A stretch of DNA of 57,806 nt from Lachnospiraceae bacterium. GTDB lineage: Bacteria > Bacillota > Clostridia > Lachnospirales > Lachnospiraceae. The notes below the pieces were generated by a model, which saw nothing but the letters and a program-made list of their open reading frames with translations, had not been told where the DNA came from and did no database searches. This document shows positions 49,866 through 56,941 of the stretch, piece after piece. Every line of letters starts with the position of its first letter. Positions within the stretch are counted from its first letter, which is position 1. The stretch covers positions 1 through 57,806 of the forward strand of contig JALESH010000043.1 in NCBI GenBank assembly GCA_022781985.1, written 5' to 3'. Made by a program: the position numbers and the translations under genes.

Positions 49866-50280
49866 ATATTTTACAGATCAGATAGATAAGCTGGCATACA
49901 TAGACGGGAAATCGGACTGGATCGACTTAAGGGCGGCTGAAAGCATCGATATGAAGGCAGGGGAATACAGGCTGATCCCTTTGGGAGTGGGGATGGAGCT
50001 GCCCCGGGGATATGAAGCTCATGTTGTTCCCAGAAGCAGCACCTTTAAAAATTATGGCATCATCCAGACCAACCATCAGGGAGTCATAGACAGCTCCTAC
50101 TGCGGTGACAGTGACCAGTGGTTTATGCCAGCTTACGCCCTCAGGGATACCCATATTGAGATAAATGACAGGATCTGTCAGTTCAGGATTGTGGAAAACC
50201 AGCCCACCCTTGTATTTGAAGAGGTAGAGACGCTGGCAAATCAGAATCGGGGAGGTATCGGCAGTACCGGAAAGAAATAG
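49846..50280 (+). CDS. dut: dUTP diphosphatase
   Basis: dUTPase hydrolyses dUTP to dUMP, keeping uracil out of DNA and feeding dTMP synthesis. The 144-residue protein shows the trimeric dUTPase motifs: DLRAAES (motif 1), [12 protein letters not shown] (motif 2), [12 protein letters not shown] (motif 3), [10 protein letters not shown] (motif 4) and RGGIGSTGK (motif 5). The ATG at 49846 is inside nrdG. Its place at the end of the nrdDG operon links dNTP production with dUTP removal. Confidence 0.93.
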   Translation: MERIKVKYFTDQIDKLAYIDGKSDWIDLRAAESIDMKAGEYRLIPLGVGMELPRGYEAHVVPRSSTFKNYGIIQTNHQGVIDSSYCGDSDQWFMPAYALRDTHIEINDRICQFRIVENQPTLVFEEVETLANQNRGGIGSTGKK

Positions 50281-50288
50281 AACAGATT

Positions 50289-50318
50289 TGTATAAAAAAC
50301 TCTTTTCAAGGCATAATA
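50289..50318 (+). promoter_or_regulatory. Putative sigma-G promoter for the spoVAF-like gene
   Basis: TGTATA (50289-50294) and CATAATA (50312-50318) are spaced by 17 bases and match the forespore sigma-G consensus (TGMATA, 17-18 bases, CATAHTA) closely. Confidence 0.6.
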
Positions 50319-50376
50319 GGATGTAAGGCCCAGAAGGATTATATTCTGGCAGATGCTATGGAAGGAGTTTTATTAG

Positions 50377-51837
50377 ATGGGAACAGAGTCGAAGGGTACG
50401 CGAAGCGGGGCAGAGCAAAGGAAGCCGGGAAAAATGTCGGCCTCCCTTGCTGATAATATGGCATATTTAAACAGGGAGCTGGCCGTGGATACCAGCTTTG
50501 ATATTGTATATCGGGTCATCCAGGTGGGTGGGAGAAATGCCTGTATTTATTTTATTGACGGTTTTTGTAAGGATGAGCTGATGCAGAAAATGCTCCAGTA
50601 TTTTATGGATCTGAAGCCGGAGGATCTGCCGGCCAATGCCCATGAGATGTCCAAGAAAAAGATCCCCTATGTGGAGGTGGATCTGAAAGAGGAGTGGGAT
50701 CAGATCCTTTACTCCATCATGTCCGGTGTGTTTGCCATGTTCATTGAGGGATATGACCAGTGTCTGCTGATTGATTCCAGAACCTATCCGGCCAGAAGTG
50801 TATCGGAGCCGGAGAAGGATAAGGCGCTGCGGGGTTCCAAGGATGGCTTTGTAGAAACCATCGTCTTTAATACGGCGCTGATCAGGAGACGTATACGAAG
50901 CAGCGATCTGCGGATGGAAATGTTTCAGGCAGGCAGCAGTTCCAGGACGGATATCGTCCTATGCTATATGGACTCCAGAGTGGATCATGATTTTTTGCAG
51001 AATATAAAAGATAAGATAAACAGCATACAGGTGGATGCCCTGACCATGAACCAGGAGAGTCTGGCCGAATGCCTGTTTGACAGGAAATGGTATAATCCTT
51101 TTCCCAAGTTTAAGTTTACAGAGCGGCCGGATACCGCAGCGGCACAGATTCTGGAAGGGGATGTGGTGATTCTGGTGGATAATTCGCCTTCCGCAATGAT
51201 CACACCCACCTCCATCTTTGATATTGTAGAGGAGGCCGATGATTATTATTTTCCCCCTATTACGGGCTCCTATCTGAGATTGTCCAGGTTTTTGATCTCG
51301 CTCATGACTTATTTTCTCACACCCACCTATTTACTGTTGATGCTGAATCCGCAGTGGATACCGGAAAGCTTTCAGTTCATAGCTGTGAAGGAGACCACCA
51401 ACATACCTCTTCTGTGGCAGTTTCTGCTGCTGGAGCTGGCCATCGACGGCCTGCGGCTGGCGGCAGTGAACACTCCCAATATGCTGAGTACTCCGCTGAG
51501 TGTGATGGCAGCGCTGGTGCTGGGAGAGTTCTCAGTCAATAGCGGATGGTTCAACTCAGAGGTCATGCTGTATATGGCCTTTGTAGCGATTGCAGGCTAT
51601 ACCCAGCAGAACTATGAATTAAGCTATGCCATTAAATTCATGCGTATCATAAATCTTATTTTAACTCAACTGTTTGGCATCTACGGATATATTGCAGCAG
51701 TCATCCTGCTGATAGCAGCCATTCTTTCAAATAAGACCATATCGGGAAAGAGCTATGTCTATCCCTTGATTCCGTTCCAGCCCAGACAGTTGGGCAAACG
51801 GCTGATCCGCTGCAGACTGCCCGGATCAGAAAAATAG
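50377..51837 (+). CDS. spoVAF: GerA-family spore protein, SpoVAF-like
   Basis: This 486-residue membrane protein belongs to the GerAA/SpoVAF family. The soluble N-terminal part (to about 290) contains VDTSFDIVYRVI, IYFIDGFCKD and the family block IRSSDLRMEMFQAGSSSRTDI split around 175-190, followed by about five transmembrane helices and the conserved Pro-rich PFQPRQLGKRL near the end. The sequence resembles SpoVAF, which acts with SpoVAE-type proteins in germinant or dipicolinate handling at the spore inner membrane. It stands alone, without gerB/gerC or other spoVA genes. The sigma-G-like promoter supports expression in the forespore. Confidence 0.85.
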   Translation: MGTESKGTRSGAEQRKPGKMSASLADNMAYLNRELAVDTSFDIVYRVIQVGGRNACIYFIDGFCKDELMQKMLQYFMDLKPEDLPANAHEMSKKKIPYVEVDLKEEWDQILYSIMSGVFAMFIEGYDQCLLIDSRTYPARSVSEPEKDKALRGSKDGFVETIVFNTALIRRRIRSSDLRMEMFQAGSSSRTDIVLCYMDSRVDHDFLQNIKDKINSIQVDALTMNQESLAECLFDRKWYNPFPKFKFTERPDTAAAQILEGDVVILVDNSPSAMITPTSIFDIVEEADDYYFPPITGSYLRLSRFLISLMTYFLTPTYLLLMLNPQWIPESFQFIAVKETTNIPLLWQFLLLELAIDGLRLAAVNTPNMLSTPLSVMAALVLGEFSVNSGWFNSEVMLYMAFVAIAGYTQQNYELSYAIKFMRIINLILTQLFGIYGYIAAVILLIAAILSNKTISGKSYVYPLIPFQPRQLGKRLIRCRLPGSEK

Positions 51838-51847
51838 TCTAAAGGCA

Positions 51848-51886
51848 CTGTTCAGGACCGGTCAGAAAATGTCCTGTCCTGAACAG
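51848..51886 (+). repeat. Perfect 11-bp inverted repeat after the spoVAF-like gene
   Basis: CTGTTCAGGAC (51848-51858) and GTCCTGAACAG (51876-51886) flank a 17-base loop that holds a second GTCCTG copy. No T tract follows on the + strand, so it is a weak terminator or an operator for the next gene. Confidence 0.5.
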
Positions 51887-51893
51887 ATAAAAA

Positions 51894-51922
51894 TTGAAAT
51901 TCTATATAAGAAATGGTAATAT
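51894..51922 (+). promoter_or_regulatory. Promoter for the DegV-family gene
   Basis: TTGAAA (51894-51899) is followed after 17 bases by TAATAT (51917-51922), which overlaps a perfect TATAAT at 51920-51925 (20-base spacing). Confidence 0.45.
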
Positions 51923-51953
51923 AATGCTAACAATAAGCCAGAGGAGGAGTAAA

Positions 51954-52823
51954 ATGGATAATTTTAAGATTATCACGAATACAACAGCGGATCTGCCCTT
52001 GCGATATATAGAGGAAAATAATCTGGGACTGATGGTTTTCAATTATACCATAAAGAATGAAACTTATGGCAGGGGACACGAACTGCCCTGGAAGGAATTT
52101 TACCAGCTTATGAGGGAGGGGAATATGCCCGCCACTTCTCAGGTGAATCCGGAGGAGTGTAAAGAGTATTTTGAAGAATATTTAAAGGAGACAGACTGCC
52201 TGTTATACATCTGCTTTTCCTCCGGACTCAGCGGAACCTACAACAATGCCTGTCTGGCAAGAGATCTGGTGATGGAGGAGCATCCCGGCAGCAGAATCAT
52301 GATTGTAGACAGTAAATGTGCATCCATGGGAGAAGGACTTCTTGTGTATCATGCAGTTCAACAAAAAAAAGCCGGAAAATCTATGGAAGAAACCGCTGCC
52401 TGGCTGGAAGAGAACCGGTCTCACCTGGTACATATGTTTACTGTGGATGACCTAAACCACCTTTATCGCGGAGGAAGAGTGAGCAGGACAGCGGCGATGG
52501 TGGGATCCATGGTAGGAATCAAGCCCATGCTGCATGTGGATAATGAAGGACGTCTTATTGTTCTCAGCAAAGTGAGGGGACGCAAGAAATCCCTGATTGC
52601 CCTGGTGGATTTCATGGAGGAAAAAATGGGACGCTTCTGTGAGGAAAATAAGGTTGTGTTTATCAGCCACGGCGATGCGCTGGAGGATGCAGAGTTTGTC
52701 AGAGATGAAATAACGAAACGTTTTGGCATTAAAAACTTTATGATCAATCATATAGGCCCCACCATTGGTGCGCATGCAGGTCCCGGAACGATTGCACTCT
52801 TTTTTTTAGGAGAATCTAGATAA
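51954..52823 (+). CDS. DegV family fatty-acid-binding protein
   Basis: DegV proteins bind fatty acids, and some act as the FakB subunit that presents fatty acid to the kinase FakA. This one has 289 residues with IITNTTADLPLRYIEENN at the start, the lipid-site region SSGLSGTYNNACLA near 90, DSKCASMGEGL and the C-terminal HIGPTIGAHAGPGT, which closes over the carboxylate. GAGGAGG seven bases before the ATG at 51954 fixes the start; an in-frame upstream start at 51894 coincides with the promoter. No fakA is present in the window. Confidence 0.93.
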   Translation: MDNFKIITNTTADLPLRYIEENNLGLMVFNYTIKNETYGRGHELPWKEFYQLMREGNMPATSQVNPEECKEYFEEYLKETDCLLYICFSSGLSGTYNNACLARDLVMEEHPGSRIMIVDSKCASMGEGLLVYHAVQQKKAGKSMEETAAWLEENRSHLVHMFTVDDLNHLYRGGRVSRTAAMVGSMVGIKPMLHVDNEGRLIVLSKVRGRKKSLIALVDFMEEKMGRFCEENKVVFISHGDALEDAEFVRDEITKRFGIKNFMINHIGPTIGAHAGPGTIALFFLGESR

Positions 52824-52841
52824 TCATGCTATGAAAATACC

Positions 52842-52872
52842 ACAGCCGGCTGCCTGGAGGGCAGTCGGCTGT
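52842..52872 (-). terminator. Bidirectional terminator between the DegV and CAP genes
   Basis: ACAGCCGGCTGCC (52842-52854) pairs with GGCAGTCGGCTGT (52860-52872), 13 bp with one wobble. On the minus strand TATTTTC follows, fitting the CAP gene; it can also serve the convergent DegV gene. Confidence 0.7.
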
Positions 52873-52897
52873 ATCTGCAGTTTCCTATATCAGTGTC

Positions 52898-53602
52898 TTA
52901 GTGGACAAACAGCTGTGCCCAGTACAGAGTGCCATTGCTTTCGTAGCAGCCTACACCGATAGAAGTGAAATTTTTATTCATTATATTGGCTCTGTGCCCC
53001 TCTGAGTTCATCCAGGCATTCACTACTTCCTCCGGTGTTTTCTGTCCCCAGGCGATATTTTCACCGGAACTCCGGTAAGGGATGCCATTTTCGGTCAGGA
53101 CAGTTGAGAAGGAGGTGCCGCCCGGCCTGGTGTGGGAGAAGGATGTGACAATTTCCTTTGCCCGTATGAGAGCGACCTGATTCAGCTTATCGGTCATGGT
53201 AAGGGCAGGGAGACCAGCCCTGGCTCTTTCCGCATTGACCAGCTCAACTACCTGCTGTGCATAGCTTTTTTTTAAATTCTGTTCAGAATTATTATCCTGC
53301 TCAGGACTGTTGTCCTGTTCGGTATTGGTATCCGGATTGGTATTTTCCTCCTGTGCTGAATCATTGTCCTCTTTTCCCGGCAGACTTATTTCAGGAGCGG
53401 AATCAGGACTTTCTGCATCAGGAATGGAAGGGAGCAGGCAGTCACCGATGGAATCGCTGTTTACTCCCAGCTGCTGCAGGATGGATGCTATGTCAGAGGC
53501 TTCGCATATGGTTTTTACTTCCAATGCCGGAAAATCTGCAGGCATGTTACCTGTTCCGCATACGATAGCAGCAGTTATAAGCATAGATGGTAATACGTTC
53601 AT
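52898..53602 (-). CDS. Secreted CAP/SCP domain protein (YkwD-like)
   Basis: This 234-residue exported protein has a short hydrophobic start (1-18), a variable region, a low-complexity linker rich in Asp, Glu, Asn and Gln (about 70-108: NTEQDNSPEQDNNSEQN) and a C-terminal CAP domain from about 113. The CAP residues are visible: VVELVNAERARAGLP, SHTRPGGTSF, GENIAWGQ, and NSEGHRANIMN. Family members outside animals are often surface or spore-associated; the activity is not known. A basic residue run is missing at the start, so the signal peptide is unusually neutral. Confidence 0.88.
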   Translation of the reverse strand: MNVLPSMLITAAIVCGTGNMPADFPALEVKTICEASDIASILQQLGVNSDSIGDCLLPSIPDAESPDSAPEISLPGKEDNDSAQEENTNPDTNTEQDNSPEQDNNSEQNLKKSYAQQVVELVNAERARAGLPALTMTDKLNQVALIRAKEIVTSFSHTRPGGTSFSTVLTENGIPYRSSGENIAWGQKTPEEVVNAWMNSEGHRANIMNKNFTSIGVGCYESNGTLYWAQLFVH

Positions 53603-53801
53603 TGTTTTTCCTCGCTTTCCTGGTTGGTTATGATATGTTTTGGCAGTTCATCCTGTAAATATTACGTAAATGTTACAGAGTTATTACATGCCAAAGCATA
53701 GCACAAAAAAAAACGGATTACAATGGAAGTTATTGGCTGCAGCAGGGAACCAACGGCGAGGGCCGTCCCATGCAGTTCATGGAAAAGATCCATAAAAACA
53801 C

Positions 53802-53830
53802 TTGATACTTAATGGTTTGCAAAGTATGAT
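53802..53830 (+). promoter_or_regulatory. Promoter for the chemoreceptor gene
   Basis: TTGATA (53802-53807) and TATGAT (53825-53830) are spaced by exactly 17 bases, about 68 bases before the gene. Confidence 0.65.
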
Positions 53831-53897
53831 ATAGCTATGGATTTTCAAAGGATATGGCATATTACATAAGATATTACATAAGAAAGAAGGAATGGAT

Positions 53898-55379
53898 ATG
53901 GACAAGGCAAGGAAGGCATACAAAGAGCCTATTTCCAGAGAAAAGATTTTTAAGATTATGCTGTATACAACCTATATTGTAGCATTGGTCTTTCTGCTGA
54001 AGAACATAATAGAAAAAAGCCTGGGCGGAGCGATGTCAGTGGGCCTTACTCTAACAATTTTTACCGTGGTTCTGCTGGTAATGAGGCAGGCCAGGGTAAG
54101 TGCGGAAACCCGGCAGTTTGCTGTGTCAATTGCGTTATTGTTCCTGGTATTTGCAATATCACTTTTCAGCGGGGACTATTACAGTGATGATTATCTCCTG
54201 TATCTGGTCATACTGGGACTTACCGGACTCTATTTGAATCCGAAATATACACTGGTTCAGGCAGCCACAGCGGATGTTCTGCTGATACTGCAGTTTTTGA
54301 TTCATCCCGATAAGGTGGAAAGCACAGGGCAGTTTATACTCTGCCTGTTGATGTTCATTTTTGCAAGTTACATGTTCTATCTTACCATACAAAGGGGACA
54401 TGCCTTTATTCTGATGGGGCAGACAAGGGCCGAGGAGGCAGAAAAGCTTTTGGAGTCCTTTGTTACAATAGGAGATGCGCTGCAGCAGAATTTTGAAAGC
54501 TCCTCTCAAAGGATCGAAAATCTGAAGGAAGCCAATGTCCTTATGGAAGGCAATGCAATGGATTTAAAGGGCGGCTCGGCCAGCATTACTCAGGGTGCCC
54601 GGGATGTGGAGTATACCTGTGACAGTGTTCAGGACAGGATCCGGCTTACCGAAGGCCGTATTGATGCTCTGAATGGAGAAGTACAGACTTTTGAAACTGC
54701 TCTTGCAGCCAACCAGGAAAATATGGAGGAGATGAGTCGGCAGATGGAGTCTGTCAGACGGACTGTGGGGGAGGCAAATGATGTCTTTCATAAAATGGAG
54801 GAGCAGATGCATGAGATCTATACGGTATTGGAGCAGCTCAATACCATATCCTCCAGTACAACCATGCTGGCATTGAACGCATCTATCGAGGCTGCCAGGG
54901 TGGGCAATGCAGGAGCCGGTTTTGCAGTGGTGGCATCCAAGGTACAGGAACTGGCCGTGGACAGCAACAAGTGCTCGGAACAGGTGGGGAATGTGGTGGA
55001 GGTGATGAGGGAGCAGATCCGCAGAACAACCCTTCAGATGGGAGAAAGTACGGAGGCAATTGATGCTTCCCTGGGAGCACTGGAAGAACTGAAAGATGGC
55101 TTTGGTGCACTGACCCATCAGTTTGATTCTCTGTACAGCAATATTGAAGAGCAGAACAGCAATGTTGGACAGATCGGCTCTATCTTTGAGAGTCTGAAGG
55201 GCAAGATAACGGATATGAATATCTGCTCCGAACAGAATCAGGCATCCGTGGAAGCAATTGCGGACGCCATGAACCTGTACAAGGATAATATTAAGCAGGT
55301 CATTGACGATACCAAACAGATCCATGAATTATCGGCAACCATGCTAACAATTTCCAGAGAAAAAGAAGCGATCAAGTAA
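53898..55379 (+). CDS. Methyl-accepting chemotaxis-type protein
   Basis: This protein of about 493 residues has five or six transmembrane segments in the first 170 residues with short loops, so no classical periplasmic sensor domain, and no clear HAMP. A coiled-coil signalling domain follows, with the conserved hairpin tip region LNTISSSTTMLALNASIEAARVGN divided near residues 310-335 and AGFAVVASKVQELA. Such receptors pass a signal to CheA; none is in the window. AAGG is seven bases before the ATG at 53898; an ATG at 53892 is too close. It has its own promoter and terminator. Confidence 0.9.
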   Translation: MDKARKAYKEPISREKIFKIMLYTTYIVALVFLLKNIIEKSLGGAMSVGLTLTIFTVVLLVMRQARVSAETRQFAVSIALLFLVFAISLFSGDYYSDDYLLYLVILGLTGLYLNPKYTLVQAATADVLLILQFLIHPDKVESTGQFILCLLMFIFASYMFYLTIQRGHAFILMGQTRAEEAEKLLESFVTIGDALQQNFESSSQRIENLKEANVLMEGNAMDLKGGSASITQGARDVEYTCDSVQDRIRLTEGRIDALNGEVQTFETALAANQENMEEMSRQMESVRRTVGEANDVFHKMEEQMHEIYTVLEQLNTISSSTTMLALNASIEAARVGNAGAGFAVVASKVQELAVDSNKCSEQVGNVVEVMREQIRRTTLQMGESTEAIDASLGALEELKDGFGALTHQFDSLYSNIEEQNSNVGQIGSIFESLKGKITDMNICSEQNQASVEAIADAMNLYKDNIKQVIDDTKQIHELSATMLTISREKEAIK

Positions 55380-55383
55380 AGCA

Positions 55384-55419
55384 AAAGGGCTGTGTAGAAG
55401 AGGGCACAGCCCTTTTTTT
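55384..55419 (+). terminator. Terminator after the chemoreceptor gene
   Basis: AAAGGGCTGTG (55384-55394) pairs with CACAGCCCTTT (55405-55415), 11 bp, with a tail of seven T (55413-55419). Confidence 0.85.
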
Positions 55420-55441
55420 CATGTTGGACAGAAAAGTTGAA

Positions 55442-55540
55442 TCAGCTTTTACATCTGTCGAATTCTGGGTTGAAGGCATAGAAGTTCTGAGAATCCAGTT
55501 TATCCTGAACAATGCGCAGGGCTTCACCAAAGCGAGAAGT
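55442..55540 (-). pseudogene. Possible C-terminal gene remnant
   Basis: A minus-strand frame gives about 32 residues ending at a TGA, with the ordered stretch RFGEALRIVQDKLDSQNFY followed by AFNPEFDRCKS. It has no start signal, and an in-frame stop lies not far upstream. It reads like the end of a protein truncated at the border of the mobile region. I cannot name a family. Confidence 0.3.
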
Positions 55541-55573
55541 TTGAAAGATTAATTTTATAAGATTTAGAAAATT

Positions 55574-55600
55574 ACAGGCTCATAGAGGGTCTGTTTTTTT
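55574..55600 (+). terminator. Hairpin with T tract in the leader of the DUF6075 gene
   Basis: ACAGGCTC (55574-55581) pairs imperfectly with GGGTCTGT (55587-55594) and is followed by a run of T, 23 bases before the start codon. It may be an attenuator, as often seen upstream of genes in conjugative elements. Confidence 0.4.
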
Positions 55601-55622
55601 GTAATAAAAGGAGGTTTGGAAT

Positions 55623-56045
55623 ATGAACAATACAGCGTTAGGCGCAGAAAACATCATTTTTATCAGCGAAGCACATGAGAAATTCTACTACCAGAAATTA
55701 AAAGAGGTACGGTATCAGGATGTGTACCACAAGGCACTTTGCTATTGTCTGGGCATCAGTGATGATACCAGGAGAAATGCGAACCGCATTTATGATTTTA
55801 AGACAGGCTGTGTAAAAACAGAATGTTTACAGGAAGGCTGGCAGACCAGCGGAAGCGTGAAAGTAGTTAGAATGGCATTTAACTTATATTGCAATGCCAC
55901 ACCAAGCGTGAATGATTATACAGACGCAGAGGAGCAGATTAACGAGTGCAGGCAGTATACGGTGGAAAAATTGTTCTGCTGTCCCTATGGACCATATTTT
56001 TGGCAGGCAATACAAATCCGGTATCCAGAATATGCGATGAAATAG
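55623..56045 (+). CDS. DUF6075 family protein of mobile elements
   Basis: This 140-residue protein has the features I associate with DUF6075, found on conjugative and integrative elements of Firmicutes: IFISEAHEKFYYQKLKEV at the start, YHKALCYCLGISDDTR in the middle and WQTSGSVKVVRMAFNLYCN. No function is known. AAAGGAGG precedes the ATG. It is followed by a terminator and parA. It marks the change from chromosomal housekeeping genes to mobile-element content. Confidence 0.8.
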   Translation: MNNTALGAENIIFISEAHEKFYYQKLKEVRYQDVYHKALCYCLGISDDTRRNANRIYDFKTGCVKTECLQEGWQTSGSVKVVRMAFNLYCNATPSVNDYTDAEEQINECRQYTVEKLFCCPYGPYFWQAIQIRYPEYAMK

Positions 56046-56070
56046 GAAAAGCAACATAAAAGAAAATTAG

Positions 56071-56095
56071 AGCAGCCGTTTGGCTGTTTTTATTT
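56071..56095 (+). terminator. Terminator after the DUF6075 gene
   Basis: CAGCC (56073-56077) and GGCTG (56082-56086) with a GTTT loop, extended by two weaker pairs, are followed by a T-rich tail. Confidence 0.65.
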
Positions 56096-56137
56096 TTACT
56101 GAACACAAGATTATTTTATATTATGGAGGAATATAAA

Positions 56138-56941
56138 ATGGGAGAGATTATTGCGATTGCTAATCAAAAAGGGGGGTGTGCGAAGACAACCACCTGCATC
56201 AGCCTGGGTGTTGGACTGGCCAGGCAGGGGGCAAAGGTATTATTAATTGACTTTGATCCCCAGGGGAATACAACCCAATCTTTGGGATTCAACCCCGACT
56301 CATTGGATTTAACAGTGAGTGATGTATTACAGAAAATGATCGAAAGGGACTATTCCCTAGAAAGCGGATATGGCATCCTGCATAGCAGGGAAAATGTAGA
56401 TCTGCTTCCGGCAAATATAGAACTGGCCACTATGGAAATACGGCTGCAGGCTGTATATATAGGCAGAGAGAAGCTGCTGGCAAATTATATGCAGATTGTC
56501 AAGAATCTGTATGACTATATATTGATCGATTGTAAACCCAGCCTGGACACTGTCACCCTGAATGCATTGGTGGCTGGGGACACTGTGCTCATTCCTGTTC
56601 AGGCACAGTATTACAGTGTAAAAGGGTTGGAACAGCTGCTAAATACCATCAGTATGGTAGTAACAGAAGGATTGAATCCCAGGCTGACAGTGAAGGGAAT
56701 TCTTTTGACCCTTGCAAATCCGAAGACCAACAATTTTAAGGAAATCAAGAAGGTTGTGGAGAATGCCTATGGACAGAATATCAGGATTTTTGACACCTAT
56801 ATTCCCCGGGCTGTAACAGCGGAGGAAGCGCCGGCATCCGGAACAAGCATCTATTTGTATGACAAGGCCGGCAAAGTAGCAAAGGCTTATGAGGCATTTA
56901 CGGAAGAGTTTCTTATGGAGGGCGGTGTTTTGAATGGGTAG
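56138..56941 (+). CDS. ParA/Soj-family partition ATPase
   Basis: This 267-residue protein has the deviant Walker A KGGCAKTTT near residue 12, the switch DFDPQGNTTQSLG near 41 and the strand LIDCKPSLDTVTLNAL near 120 of ParA ATPases that segregate plasmids and integrative elements. GGAGGA seven bases before the ATG at 56138 fixes the start. It overlaps the next gene by eight bases, which may therefore be its ParB-like partner. Its closeness to DUF6075 indicates an element backbone and not the chromosomal soj. Confidence 0.92.
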   Translation: MGEIIAIANQKGGCAKTTTCISLGVGLARQGAKVLLIDFDPQGNTTQSLGFNPDSLDLTVSDVLQKMIERDYSLESGYGILHSRENVDLLPANIELATMEIRLQAVYIGREKLLANYMQIVKNLYDYILIDCKPSLDTVTLNALVAGDTVLIPVQAQYYSVKGLEQLLNTISMVVTEGLNPRLTVKGILLTLANPKTNNFKEIKKVVENAYGQNIRIFDTYIPRAVTAEEAPASGTSIYLYDKAGKVAKAYEAFTEEFLMEGGVLNG

